A DNA stretch of 64,000 nucleotides from Streptomyces sp. CB01881 (GCF_002953255.1 NZ_CP026498.1:423862-487861); one strand, 5' to 3'. Positions 38,877 to 47,660 are shown, numbered from the stretch's first letter. Made by a program: numbers and translations. Notes: generated by a model not told the origin, from the letters alone.

Positions 38877-38951
38877 CACGTCGGGCCGGGTGGCACGGGC
38901 GAGTTCGACGGCCTCGCGCCCGTCGGCGGCCTCCCCCGCCACCGGACCCAT
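38877..38951 (-). pseudogene. Relic of a response-regulator receiver domain
   Basis: On the minus strand the bases encode [20 protein letters not shown], then DV, which is the common beta2-alpha2-beta3 core of NarL-family receiver domains. The text before and after is unrelated and no phospho-Asp context follows. It directly abuts four copies of a 9-bp repeat. Probably a leftover after gene loss. Confidence 0.45.
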
Positions 38952-38987
38952 CGGTACAGGCGGTACAGGCGGTACAGGCGGTACAGG
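38952..38987. repeat. Four exact tandem copies of a 9-bp repeat
   Basis: CGGTACAGG repeats four times without mismatch, beginning at the edge of the response-regulator relic. Confidence 0.95.
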
Positions 38988-39503
38988 AATGTGACCACGG
39001 GGGAGCAGACTCCTTCGAATGACGTCCAGCAGGTGCGTGCGGCGGGCGCACCGTCGGCCGGCCGTCCCGGGTCTCCCGCAGCCTGGCCATCGTCGGCCGC
39101 CGGAGGGCCCCGTGTCGTCATCGCTGCGCAGGCACTTCGCGCACTTCGTGCGCAGTAGCGGATCCACCCGAACGATGCAGCGTCGGCCTCCCGCGGGAGG
39201 CCCGGCCCTCCCCCGCCGGAGGGAGTCCCCTGTCCTCGGCAACGGCCCTGGGCCCCGTCGGCGCGGACCGCCGTACAAGCGGACCCACCCGTCGGCCGGG
39301 CCGCCAGACCGCCGGAGCCGGACGGCGCGCGCCACCGGGCCGGCGCGGGCCCGCCGGGCCCCGGGTCACCCGGCCGGGCGGCGACAACGGGCCGGGGTCG
39401 CCCGGGCGAAGTAGCGTGATGTGCCTGGCCCGACCGTTCTGCCCGGTCCACCCAGGAAGTACCTGTCAGATCCCCTGTTCATCCTGCTGCCGGAGGAGGC
39501 CCG

Positions 39504-40628
39504 ATGGGCGTTCCACCCGCTCGCATCGTCTTCGACGAGAGCGACCGTTCGGCCGTCGCGGACGCGGTGGCGGAGATCCTCGCCACCGGCGCGCTGACGC
39601 TCGGCCCGTGGACCGAGCGCTTCGAGCAGGCCTTCGCGGCCGAGCACGGCGCCACGCACGCGGTCGCCGTCGCCAGCGGCACGGCGGCGCTGGAGATCGT
39701 CCTGCGAACCGTCGACGTCCGCGACCGCGACGTGGTCGTCCCGGCCGTCACCTTCTACGCGACCGCCGGGGCCATCGTGCACGCGGGCGGGCGTCCGGTC
39801 ATCGCCGATGTCGACCCGGCCACCCTCGCGCTCGGCCCCGAAACGCTGGAGGCGGCCCTCACCCCGGACACCGCGGCCGTGGTGCTGGTGCACATCGGCG
39901 GGCTGGTCACCCCCGAGGTGGACGCCCTGCGCGCGATCTGCGACCGCCGGGGCATCCCCCTGGTCGAGGACGCCGCGCACGCCCACGGCAGCAGTTACGG
40001 CGGGCGCTGCGCCGGGTCGTTCGGCCTGGCCGGCGCGTTCTCCTTCTACCCGACCAAGGTCACCACCAGCGGCGAGGGCGGCATGATCCTCACCGAGTCG
40101 GCCGAGCTGCGCGACGAGGCCCGGATCTACCGCGACCAGGGCAAGGGCTCGTTCACCACCAACCACCACGTCCGGTTCGGCGCCTCCTGGCGGATGAGCG
40201 AGCTGAACGCCGCCGTCGGCACGGTGCACCTGCGGCGGCTCAAGGAGTTCGTCGAGACCAGGCGGCGGGTCGCCCAGCGCTACGACGCGGCGCTCGCCGG
40301 CCTCGACGGGCTCCGGCCGGTGACGGAGCCGGCCGGTTCGCGCAGCAACTACTACAAGTACGTGGCGCTGCTGCCGGCCGGCGTCGACCGCGCCGCGTTC
40401 AAGCGGGCGGTGGCCGAGGAGTACGCCGTCCGGCTCTCCGGCGAGGTCTACGACCTGCCGCTGCACCTGCAACCGGTGCTGGCCGCCTACCGGCGGGGCC
40501 CGCTGCCGGTCGCCGAGGACCTCTGTGCCCGGCAGATCTGCCTGCCGGTGCACTCCGACATGACCGAGGACGAGACCGACCGGGTGATCGAGGCGGTCAC
40601 GGCCGTCCACCGCCGTCTCGCCGGCTGA
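39504..40628 (+). CDS. DegT/DnrJ/EryC1/StrS family aminotransferase
   Basis: ATG 39504 follows GGAGGAGG, 374 residues. VAVASGTAALEIVLRTVDV binds the PLP phosphate, IPLVEDAAHAHGSSYGG holds the Asp for PLP, and AFSFYPTKVTTSGEGG carries the Schiff-base Lys. This family transaminates keto-sugars to amino-sugars in cell-wall or antibiotic sugar pathways. It is first in a run with an NAD epimerase and a glycosyltransferase, so it probably makes an amino-sugar precursor for a surface or secreted glycan. Confidence 0.92.
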   Translation: MGVPPARIVFDESDRSAVADAVAEILATGALTLGPWTERFEQAFAAEHGATHAVAVASGTAALEIVLRTVDVRDRDVVVPAVTFYATAGAIVHAGGRPVIADVDPATLALGPETLEAALTPDTAAVVLVHIGGLVTPEVDALRAICDRRGIPLVEDAAHAHGSSYGGRCAGSFGLAGAFSFYPTKVTTSGEGGMILTESAELRDEARIYRDQGKGSFTTNHHVRFGASWRMSELNAAVGTVHLRRLKEFVETRRRVAQRYDAALAGLDGLRPVTEPAGSRSNYYKYVALLPAGVDRAAFKRAVAEEYAVRLSGEVYDLPLHLQPVLAAYRRGPLPVAEDLCARQICLPVHSDMTEDETDRVIEAVTAVHRRLAG

Positions 40629-40715
40629 GGCGCCGGGCGACGGCCGCTCGACGGCGGCCCGCCGCCCGGAGGAACGCGACCCAACGAACCGGCCCGCCGG
40701 ACAAGGAGAGAGAAC

Positions 40716-41681
40716 GTGCGCGTAGCCGTCACCGGGGGATGCGGATTCATCGGCTCACACGTCGTGGACCGGCTGCTGGCGGCCGGGCACGAGGTGCTCG
40801 CGGTGGACACCACCGACAAGTACCTCAACCCCGGCGCGGAGTTCGCCCGGATCGACATCCTCGACCTGCCCGCGCTCACCGCGGCCCTGGACGGCAGCGA
40901 GGTGGTCTTCCACCTCGCCGCGATGGCGGACGTCGAACGCGTCGCCGCCGACCCGGTCCGGGCCGTGCGCACCAACATCGACGGCACCGAGGCCGTCCTG
41001 GAGGCGGCCCGGCGGAGCGGGCTCAGCCGCACCGTGCTGGCCAGCACCGTCTGGGTCTACGGCGCCGCCCTCGCGGAGGCGGGGATGGACAACGGCGAGC
41101 AGGAGCTGGACGAGCACGTACCGATCGAGCTGGATCACAGCGGGCACCTGTACGTCGCCACCAAGCTCGCCGCCGAGATGCTGGTGCACAGCTACCGGGA
41201 GCTGTACGGGCGGCACTTCACCATCCTGCGGTACGGCATCCCGTACGGGCCCCGGATGCGGGACGAACTGGTGGTCGCCCGGTTCGTGCAGGCGGCGTTG
41301 GCCGGACGGCCGATCACCATCGCGGGCGACGGGCGGCAGAGCCGCAACTTCGTCTACGTCGAGGACCTCGCGGACGCCCACGTCCGGGCCCTCTCCCCCA
41401 CCGCCGAGGACCAGACGTTCGCGCTGGAGGGCTCGACCGCGATCTCGGTGCGGGACATCGCCGACACCGTCGACCGGCTCCTCGGGCCGGTCAGCATCGA
41501 GCACATCGAGGCCCGGGCCGCCGACTACTCCGGGCGCCGCATCTCGGCCGCGCAGGCCAAGCGGCTGCTCGGCTGGTCGCCGCGGACCAACTTCGCGGAC
41601 GGGGTCCGGCGGTACGCGGACTGGTACCGGGAGGAGGCCTCGCCGGCCCCCGCACCAAAGCCTGCGTCGGGCTCCTCCTGA
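40716..41681 (+). CDS. NAD-dependent epimerase/dehydratase (extended SDR)
   Basis: GTG 40716, 321 residues, with AAGGAGAG in the leader. VTGGCGFIGSHVVDRLL is the NAD-binding Rossmann motif; HLYVATKLAAE gives the Y-x-x-x-K catalytic pair; RYGIPYGPRMRDELV and the VYVEDLADAHV strand are typical of UDP-sugar epimerases. It probably changes a nucleotide sugar for the DegT enzyme encoded just before it. Confidence 0.92.
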   Translation: MRVAVTGGCGFIGSHVVDRLLAAGHEVLAVDTTDKYLNPGAEFARIDILDLPALTAALDGSEVVFHLAAMADVERVAADPVRAVRTNIDGTEAVLEAARRSGLSRTVLASTVWVYGAALAEAGMDNGEQELDEHVPIELDHSGHLYVATKLAAEMLVHSYRELYGRHFTILRYGIPYGPRMRDELVVARFVQAALAGRPITIAGDGRQSRNFVYVEDLADAHVRALSPTAEDQTFALEGSTAISVRDIADTVDRLLGPVSIEHIEARAADYSGRRISAAQAKRLLGWSPRTNFADGVRRYADWYREEASPAPAPKPASGSS

Positions 41682-41691
41682 GGCGGGGCCC

Positions 41692-42777
41692 GTGCCGCAC
41701 GCGCTGCTGGTCTCCGGCTCGCTCGGGCAGGGCCACGACGTGATGGCCCAGGCCTGCGCGGACTCGCTGCACGAGCGCGGGTGGACCACCGCCACCGTGG
41801 ACGCGATGGCGCTGCTCGGGCAACGGGCCGGCTCGGCAGGTGAGTTGGTGTTCCGGCGGCTGCTCGGCCTGCCCGGGCTCTACGACGCCTTCCACTTCTC
41901 GGCGCTGCGGCCCGGTGCCCGGATCGCGCTGCTCGCCGACGCGGCGGCGCGGACCCGGCTGGTGCCGGCCCTGCGGGAACTGGTCGCGGAGCAGCGACCG
42001 GACCTGGTGGTGTCGGTGTTCGCGACCGCGACCTCCGCGCTGAACCGGCTGCGTGCGGACGGCGGGCCCGGCTTCCGCCACCTCGTCCTCTGCACCGACG
42101 TCACACCGCACCGGCTCTGGGTGCAGGACGGCACCGACCTCTTCCTGGTCACCTCCGAGGTCGCCGCCTGCGCGGTGCGGCGCTACCGACCGGACGCGGC
42201 GATCGCCGTACTGCCGGCGCCGCTGCGCGAACCGTTCTACCGCCCGCCCGGACGGGCCGAGGCCCGGGCCGAGGCCGGGGTGCCGCCGGACGCGCGGTGC
42301 GTGCTGCTGATGTCCGGCTCCTGGGGGCTCGGCCCGCTCGCCCGGACGGCGGCCTCGCTCGCGGACGCCGGACCGCACGTGCTCGCCGTGGCCGGCCGCA
42401 ACCGCGAGCTGGAGGCCCGGCTCCGGCGGGCCGCCGGGCGCCGACCGCGTCTGCACCCGTTCGGGTACACCGACCGGATCCCCGTGCTGATGGCCGCCGC
42501 CGACCTGGTGGTCACCAGCTCCGGCGACACCTGCAGCGAGGCGCGGGCACTCGGCCGCCGGCTGCTCCTGCTGGACATCGTCCAGGGCCACGGCCGCGAC
42601 AACCTCCAGCACGAGCTGGAGCTGGGTCATGCCGACGTGACGTCCGCCCGGCCCGCCGAGGTGGTCCGCAACGCCCTCGCCGCTCTGGAGCGCCCCGCGC
42701 CGGCCCCCTCCCCCGGTGCCTCGCCGGCCGGGTGGCGGACGGGGTTCGCGGCGGCGCTGGAGCGGGTCGGCCTGTAG
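41692..42777 (+). CDS. Glycosyltransferase, MGDG synthase / MurG-like (GT28) type
   Basis: GTG 41692, ten bases after the epimerase stop; 361 residues. LLVSGSLGQGHDVMAQACAD is the G-x-G-H start of MGDG-synthase-like enzymes. LVLCTDVTPHRLWVQDGTDL follows, and the nucleotide-binding C half shows VLLMSGSWGLGPLARTAASL and VVTSSGDTCSEARALGRRLL. It probably adds a sugar from a UDP donor to a lipid acceptor at the membrane. With the aminotransferase and epimerase it suggests an amino-sugar glycolipid. Confidence 0.88.
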   Translation: MPHALLVSGSLGQGHDVMAQACADSLHERGWTTATVDAMALLGQRAGSAGELVFRRLLGLPGLYDAFHFSALRPGARIALLADAAARTRLVPALRELVAEQRPDLVVSVFATATSALNRLRADGGPGFRHLVLCTDVTPHRLWVQDGTDLFLVTSEVAACAVRRYRPDAAIAVLPAPLREPFYRPPGRAEARAEAGVPPDARCVLLMSGSWGLGPLARTAASLADAGPHVLAVAGRNRELEARLRRAAGRRPRLHPFGYTDRIPVLMAAADLVVTSSGDTCSEARALGRRLLLLDIVQGHGRDNLQHELELGHADVTSARPAEVVRNALAALERPAPAPSPGASPAGWRTGFAAALERVGL

Positions 42778-42915
42778 CGGGCCACGGGCCGGCCTGGGCC
42801 GGTCGGCCTGGCGCGGGTAGGTCTGGGGCAGGTCGGCCTGGGGCGGGGTGGCCTGGGGCGGGCCGCGCTCGGCCGTTGAAGGGGGCGGCGGGCCGCGCGA
42901 GGACCGGCCGGCGCG

Positions 42916-43644
42916 CTACGGCACGCCATGGTCGCGCAGCGGGCCGAGGGTCAGGCCGTGGCTGCGGCAGTGGTCGGCGATCAGGGGGAGGGCCCCGAGG
43001 GTGGCGCGCCAGGAGCCGGGCGCGGAGGTGCAGTCCGAGTCGTGGAGCAGCAGCGTGGCACCGCCGGTGAGGCCGGGGCGGGCCGTGGCGTGGACGGACT
43101 CCGCGGTGGCGTGGCCGGTCCAGTCCCGGCCCCAGGCCGTCCAGAGGACGGTGCGCAGGCCCAGGCGGCGGGCAGCGAGGGCCGGGCCGGCCGTGCGGAC
43201 GCCGTAGGGCGGGCGGTACCAGCGGGGCACGGCGCCGCAGATCCCGGTGACCGCCTCGGCGGTACGGCGCAGCTCGCGCAGATCGCGAGCGGGCGCCGGG
43301 TACCACTGCCGCCGGTGGTACCAGCCGTGGACGGCGACCTCGTGGCCGCGGGTCACCAGTTCGCGGCCGAGGTCCGGCGCGCGTTCCAGCATCGTGCCGA
43401 GCAGGAAGAAGGTGGCCCGGGCGCCGATCACGTCGAGGGCGTCGAGGATGTCCGGGGTGCTGCCCGGGTCCGGGCCGTCGTCGAAGGTCAGCGCGACGTG
43501 GCGGGGTTCGGTGCCGTACCCGGCGGTGCGGCGGGCGACCGTCCGGCGCACGGCGGTCAGGCGGACGGCGGCCGGGGCCAGGTGGAGCAGCTCGACGCCT
43601 GCCACCGCCAGGGCGGCCCGGCGGACGGTCACGGTCCGGTGCAC
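42916..43644 (-). CDS. Polysaccharide deacetylase (NodB/CE4 domain)
   Basis: The chosen start is GTG 43644, nine bases after GAGG; GTG 43632 is an alternative. 242 residues: an N-terminal hydrophobic stretch, then HVALTFDDGPDPGSTP (motif 1 with the catalytic Asp pair), HEVAVHGWYHRR (motif 2, zinc His), RWYRPPYGVR (motif 3) and LLLHDSD (motif 5). It removes N-acetyl groups from surface sugars or a glycolipid. It follows the SDR gene with an 11-base gap, as an operon convergent with the glycosyltransferase gene. Confidence 0.9.
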   Translation of the reverse strand: MHRTVTVRRAALAVAGVELLHLAPAAVRLTAVRRTVARRTAGYGTEPRHVALTFDDGPDPGSTPDILDALDVIGARATFFLLGTMLERAPDLGRELVTRGHEVAVHGWYHRRQWYPAPARDLRELRRTAEAVTGICGAVPRWYRPPYGVRTAGPALAARRLGLRTVLWTAWGRDWTGHATAESVHATARPGLTGGATLLLHDSDCTSAPGSWRATLGALPLIADHCRSHGLTLGPLRDHGVP

Positions 43645-43655
43645 CGGCGCCGGCC

Positions 43656-44450
43656 TCAGCCGAACCGGGCGGCCATCCGCCGGAAGGCCCCTGGTGCGAT
43701 GCCGTGGATCCGGGCCGGGAGACCCAGCCAGCGCGGCACGAACGGCCGGTCGCAGGCGGTGGTGAGAGTGGTGAACACGGCGTCGGCCACCAGCTCGGGG
43801 GTGACCGGGCGGGGGCGTTCGCGCTGGTACGGGGTGCCGCGGCGGGCGAAGAACGGGGTCTCGACCGGGCCCGGCAGAACGATCCGGACGCCGACGCCCG
43901 TCCCGCGCAGCTCGTACCAGAGGCTCTCTGCGAACATCGACAGCCCGGCCTTGGTCGCCGAGTACGCCGCCTCGTCGCGGACGCCGACCTGGCCGGCCAT
44001 CGAGCCGAGCAGCACGATCCGGCCGCGCCGGCGCTCCAGCATGCCGGGCAGGAGGAGGCGGACCAGGCGCAGCGGGGCGGCGAGGTTGACCTCGATCATC
44101 CGGTCCAGGGTGTCGGTGGGCGTCTCGGCGAAGGGGCCGCGCCAGCCGAGGCCGGCGCTGGCCACCAGCGCGTCCACCCGGCCGGCGGCCGTGAGGGCGG
44201 CTTCGGCGAGGCGCTGCGGTCCGTCCGGTTTGGCGAGGTCCTCGGGCAGGGCCCGGCCACCGGTGCGGGCGGCGACGGCGTCCAGGCGGGCGCGGTCGGT
44301 GCCGGAGAGCAGCAGCTGCCAGCCGGCCGTTCCGAGGCGGGCCGCCGTGGCGGTGCCGATGCCCGAGGAGGCACCGGTCACCAGGACCACCGGTGGGTCG
44401 GCCGCGGGGCGGCGGGGCTTCCGGGAGGGTTGATGGGGTTCGTCCGTCAT
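43656..44450 (-). CDS. Short-chain dehydrogenase/reductase
   Basis: ATG 44450 behind CAGGAG, 264 residues. VVLVTGASSGIGTATAARL is the cofactor loop; LVASAGLGWRGPF is the N-A-G variant; LLGSMAGQVGVRDEAAYSAT, then KAG, holds the catalytic Ser, Tyr and Lys. It is a classical SDR with the usual length. It acts upstream of the deacetylase in the same unit, so it may process the same sugar or lipid. Confidence 0.92.
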   Translation of the reverse strand: MTDEPHQPSRKPRRPAADPPVVLVTGASSGIGTATAARLGTAGWQLLLSGTDRARLDAVAARTGGRALPEDLAKPDGPQRLAEAALTAAGRVDALVASAGLGWRGPFAETPTDTLDRMIEVNLAAPLRLVRLLLPGMLERRRGRIVLLGSMAGQVGVRDEAAYSATKAGLSMFAESLWYELRGTGVGVRIVLPGPVETPFFARRGTPYQRERPRPVTPELVADAVFTTLTTACDRPFVPRWLGLPARIHGIAPGAFRRMAARFG

Positions 44451-44663
44451 GGCTCCTGCCGCTCTGTGCGCGCCGCGCCGTCGACCGGTTCGGGCACGTC
44501 CGTCCGGGAGGTGTCCCGGAGTCGTGTCCTTGCGCGGTGTCCGGCGCAGGTGTCCGGCCCGGTCCGTCCTGTACGGTCCGTCCTGCCGTTCGCCGGCTGT
44601 GGTGAATTGGCCCGGCAAGCCACCTTCGCACGGCGAGGCCCTCCGGGCGACCGGGCGCCGTCG

Positions 44664-44711
44664 GGGTCACCGGGGGCCGCAACGCGGGGGTCACCGGGGG
44701 CCGCAACGCGG
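44664..44711. repeat. Two exact tandem copies of a 24-bp repeat
   Basis: The unit starting GGGTCACCGGGGGCCGC and ending AACGCGG occurs twice in direct order between the SDR start and the DMT-transporter stop. Confidence 0.95.
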
Positions 44712-44719
44712 CCGGCGTT

Positions 44720-45607
44720 CTACCGGGGCGGCAGTGCGGCCTCGGCGGCCTCGTCCGCGGCCGGGCGGGTGGCGGGGCCGACCTCGGCCTCCACCTCCCC
44801 GAAGCGGGAGAGCACGAAGGTGCCGCCGACCGCCACCGCGAAACCGGTCAACGCGCACCAGGCGTAGCCGGGGCGCGCCGCATCGCCCAGCGCCGCCACG
44901 CCGACCAGCGCCGGGCCGAAGGTCTCGGCGACGGTGCCGGCGGCCGTCGCCGCGGTGACCGTGCCGCGTTGCAGCGCGAGCGCGTACGCGAGGTAGCCAC
45001 CGAGCCCGCCGACGGCGAGCGCGTACGCCGCCGGGTCGGTGAAGACGCCGGCCGGGCCGTCGATGTTCAGGACCCGGACGGCCAGGCTGGTCACGCCGAA
45101 CCCCACACCGGCGAGCAGGCCGAGGCCGGCCGCGGCGGCGTTGCCGGTGTGCCGGGCCAGCACCACGGTGAGCAGCAGCATCAGCACCGTGGTGGCCAGC
45201 AGCGCCCAGTGGAAGGCGGGCGGGGCGTGGTCGCGGCCCTCGGGGCCGGAGGCGAGTGCGAGCAGGGTCAGGCCGACCACCACCGCGGCGATTCCGGCCA
45301 CGTCGCCGCGCCGCAGGCGGGCGCCGAGCAGCCGGGCGGCGGCGAGCGCGGTGACCGCCAGGCTGGCGTTGGTGACCGCTTGGACCAGGAACAGCGGCAG
45401 GGTGCGCAGTGCGACGATGCTCAGCACGAAGCCCGCGATGTCCAGGCCGGTGCCGAGCAGGAACTGCCAGGACCGGACCAGCGCGGCCAGCAACCCGACC
45501 CGTACCCGGTCGGCCCGGGGCGCCGACCGGGCGCCGCGCGCCTGGAAGACCGAGCCGAAGCCGAAGCAGACGGTCGCGACCAGCGCGGTGGTGAGTCCGA
45601 GCAGCAT
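44720..45607 (-). CDS. DMT superfamily (EamA-like) membrane transporter
   Basis: ATG 45607 behind GGGAGA, 295 residues. Nine to ten hydrophobic helices are visible: TTALVATVCFGFGSVFQARG, FLLGTGLDIAGFVLSIVAL, LLATTVLMLLLTVVLAR, AYALAVGGLGGYLAYALAL. Two EamA-like halves are present, with the C-terminal one shorter. It probably exports a small molecule. It is on the same strand as the SDR and deacetylase genes, separated by 269 bases and a repeat. Confidence 0.85.
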   Translation of the reverse strand: MLLGLTTALVATVCFGFGSVFQARGARSAPRADRVRVGLLAALVRSWQFLLGTGLDIAGFVLSIVALRTLPLFLVQAVTNASLAVTALAAARLLGARLRRGDVAGIAAVVVGLTLLALASGPEGRDHAPPAFHWALLATTVLMLLLTVVLARHTGNAAAAGLGLLAGVGFGVTSLAVRVLNIDGPAGVFTDPAAYALAVGGLGGYLAYALALQRGTVTAATAAGTVAETFGPALVGVAALGDAARPGYAWCALTGFAVAVGGTFVLSRFGEVEAEVGPATRPAADEAAEAALPPR

Positions 45608-45814
45608 GGCTCTCCCAGCCTCGGAGGCAGGATCCACCACCAGTCTCTGCCTGCGCGGCGCGGCCCGCACCGGAGGCGGGCGGGTGCCACGGTGGGTGGG
45701 CGTCACGGTGGGTGGGCGGCGGTCAGCGGCCGGGGAACGGGCGGCCGGCCGGCCTCACGGGTCCGCCGGGCCGGGCCGGGTGGATGGGCGGGTCGACGGA
45801 CGGGTCGACGGACG

Positions 45815-45877
45815 GGGTGGGCCGGTGCACGAACCGGGTGGGCCGCTGGACGAACCGGGTGGGCCGGTGGACGGTCG
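45815..45877. repeat. Three near-identical 21-bp tandem repeats
   Basis: Units GGGTGGGCCGGTGCACGAAC/C, GGGTGGGCCGCTGGACGAAC/C and GGGTGGGCCGGTGGACGGTC/G follow one another. A tandem GGGTCGACGGAC pair sits just upstream. Confidence 0.85.
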
Positions 45878-45978
45878 CCGCCCGACCGGACGACGAGATG
45901 GTGCCCCGCAGGCTCCCCCTGGCACCTGCGGGGCGGTGGTCGTGTACCGGCGTGTACCGGGCGGTCGTCCTCCTCGCG

Positions 45979-46038
45979 GTCGTGGTCCGGGTTGTCGTGG
46001 TCCAGGTCGTCGTGGTCCAGGCCGTCGTGGTCCGGCTG
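45979..46038. repeat. Four near-identical 15-bp tandem repeats
   Basis: GTCGTGGTCCRGGYY-type units repeat four times with small changes. On the minus strand they would read as DHDxx. Confidence 0.85.
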
Positions 46039-46080
46039 GTCGTCTTCCTGGCGGTCGGGTGCCGTCTGCACCGGCCGGTC

Positions 46081-46245
46081 TCAGGAGTCGGCGGCCGGCG
46101 GGCCCTCCCCGGGGCCGGGGTGGCGCTTGGCCTCCACCAGCCCTCGGGCCGTCTCCGCGGCCACGGCGGCGGCGACCTCGGCCGCCCGGGTGTCGGTCAC
46201 TACGGGCGCCACCGGTACGTCGGGCACTACGGGCACTTCGGGCAC
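46081..46245 (-). CDS. Possible small protein, 54 aa
   Basis: GTG 46245 lies three bases after GGGGAGAGG, a good ribosome site. The product reads PEVPVVPDVPVAPVVTDTRA, then a short Ala-rich helix (AAEVAAAVAAETARGLVEA) and a Pro/Gly/Asp tail. It begins 91 bases after the MSQVCN gene at 46337 and is on the same strand, so it may be the last gene of that unit. The Val-Pro repeats come from a 9-bp-like pattern, so chance cannot be excluded. Confidence 0.4.
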   Translation of the reverse strand: MPEVPVVPDVPVAPVVTDTRAAEVAAAVAAETARGLVEAKRHPGPGEGPPAADS

Positions 46246-46336
46246 GGGCCTCTCCCCTCGTCGGCGGGCCACCCCGCTCCGGGGCCGGTGCGGTGCGGGC
46301 CCGGGCTCACCCGGCCCCGCACCGCGGTGGTGACCG

Positions 46337-46948
46337 CTAGCCCGCGGCGACGGCGGCCGTGGTCCGTCGCAGCCACCTCTCGTCCAGCGGTTCGACATCG
46401 TTGAAGTAGCCCATCAGCTGGGCGTAGACGGCCAGTTCGACCATGGCCGACTGGACGTGCCGGAGCGCGGCCTCGGCGCCGGGGTACGGTGCCGCCTGGA
46501 GCCACTCAGTCATGAGGGCCGCGGTCCGCAGCACGCGGCCACGGTAGTCGTGACAGACGGCGAGGGGGCCTCCGGCGGTGGTCAGTGCGACCAGTTCGGA
46601 CCAGCACTCGCGGTTGCGCGGCACCCGGCCGCTCGCCACGCCGGACTCGTAGAGCCGCTCGTAGTCGAGGTCCCGGTACCAGGTGACCGTCTCCGGGGCG
46701 AGGGTCCCGGAGCCCAGCAGGGCGGCGACCTCGCCCAGCAGGCCGCCGGCCTGCCGCAGTCGCTTGTCCGCCGAGGCCACGTAGACGGCCGCGGTGCCCG
46801 GCCCGTCGCCGTGCTCGATCAGCTCCAGCGCCTTGAAGACGTCACCGGTGGCGGCGAGGAGTTCGAGTCCGGCGCTCTGGGCAAGGTGCCTCTTCTCGCG
46901 CCGGGCCTCGCTGCTCAGCTTCATCGCCGTATTGCAGACTTGAGACAT
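46337..46948 (-). CDS. Unrecognised helical protein, MSQVCN N-terminus (1)
   Basis: ATG 46948 has a strong GGAGGAGG upstream; 203 residues. It opens with MSQVCN, identical to the gene before it. The rest is soluble and helical: LELLAATGDVFKALELIEHG, VYVASADKRLRQAGGLLGEV, then TWYRDLDYERLYESGVASGR and ALRHVQSAMVELAVYAQLMG. Family unknown to me. It is 40 bases after the partner gene's stop, so the two form an operon. Cys at position 5 and a shared N-terminus suggest a common targeting or processing signal (inference). Confidence 0.75.
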   Translation of the reverse strand: MSQVCNTAMKLSSEARREKRHLAQSAGLELLAATGDVFKALELIEHGDGPGTAAVYVASADKRLRQAGGLLGEVAALLGSGTLAPETVTWYRDLDYERLYESGVASGRVPRNRECWSELVALTTAGGPLAVCHDYRGRVLRTAALMTEWLQAAPYPGAEAALRHVQSAMVELAVYAQLMGYFNDVEPLDERWLRRTTAAVAAG

Positions 46949-46988
46949 GGGTGCTGCCTCCTCCCGGGGCAGGGGTGCCGTCGGCCGG

Positions 46989-47660
46989 CTACGAGCCGAC
47001 CGGGGTGGACGGACTCTCGGCCATGCCGAGGATGTTGATGACGGCCAGCGACTGCCCGTAGGAACGGAGGCGGTCGAACCGCGTGATCGACCGCCAGCCG
47101 AAGTGCTGCCATTCGACGGGGTTCCGGTCGGCCGCCGCGGGGTCGAACTCCCTGAGTTCGGCCAGGAAGGCCTTGAGTTCGGCGATGAACCGGCCGAAGG
47201 CGCCTTCGTCCCCGTGCTCCTCGAAGGTGCGCTGGATGTCCTCCATCGCCGCTTCGTCGAGATCCACCAGGCCGAGGCCGGCGGCCCTGCGGAGGGTGTC
47301 CACGATGCGGAACTCCCCGCCGCCGGCCCGCAGCCGGCCGTCGTGGACGGTGTAGAAGCCGAGTTCCTTCGCCACCGCGTGGGAGGTCTCGTACTCGTCG
47401 AGGGCGGCGCTCAGCGCGGCCACGGCGCAGGAGACCCGCACGGCCGCCTGGCGGAGGTCGGAGAGCTCCAGGTCCGAGTGGACGAGGTGCAGTTCGCTGC
47501 CGGCCCGCATGAAGTGGGCGGAGCCCGTGGCGATGGGGCCGTCGACGCTGTCGTACAGGGCCGCCACCGAAGTGCCGTTCACCCGCTCTTCCGGATCGTC
47601 CGGCGGTGGGTCCGGTTCTTCGGGGACGGGTTCGGCGTGCTTGTTGCAGACTTGGGACAT
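46989..47660 (-). CDS. Unrecognised protein, MSQVCN N-terminus (2)
   Basis: ATG 47660 behind GAGGAGGTAGGAAG, 223 residues. The first six residues are MSQVCN as in the next gene; a Pro/Glu-rich linker (EPVPEEPDPPPDDPEE) follows. The body is alpha/beta: LYDSVDGPIATGSAHFMRAG, DLRQAAVRVSCAVAALSAAL, VDLDEAAMEDIQRTFEEHGD, and a Trp-containing end WQHFGWRSITRFDRLRSYGQ. A weak LRQA...VAAL pattern is shared with the partner gene, so they may be distant paralogues. First gene of the unit; an AT-richer leader with three GAATCAC motifs lies upstream. Confidence 0.78.
   Translation of the reverse strand: MSQVCNKHAEPVPEEPDPPPDDPEERVNGTSVAALYDSVDGPIATGSAHFMRAGSELHLVHSDLELSDLRQAAVRVSCAVAALSAALDEYETSHAVAKELGFYTVHDGRLRAGGGEFRIVDTLRRAAGLGLVDLDEAAMEDIQRTFEEHGDEGAFGRFIAELKAFLAELREFDPAAADRNPVEWQHFGWRSITRFDRLRSYGQSLAVINILGMAESPSTPVGS

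Larger units (their letters stand above)
38741..39503. other. Gene-free interval with HAIR-like site, relic and 9-bp repeats
   Basis: 763 bases between dnaK and the DegT aminotransferase gene, which are divergent. It includes the HAIR-like site, a response-regulator relic, four 9-bp repeats, and about 350 bases of GC-rich text without structure I recognise. CGCGCACTTCGTGCGC near 39138 is a palindromic-looking patch. Confidence 0.55.
45608..46080. other. Gene-free interval rich in tandem repeats
   Basis: The 21-bp and 15-bp arrays fill much of this space. A minus-strand open frame (45703-46071) reads the 15-bp array as an Asp/His-rich peptide, but it lacks a ribosome site and looks like a translation of repeats. 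No supported gene. Confidence 0.55.

Noticed and set aside
45703..46071. Asp/His-rich 122-residue open frame
   Set aside because: It translates tandem repeats, has no ribosome site and ends in Pro/Arg-rich text.
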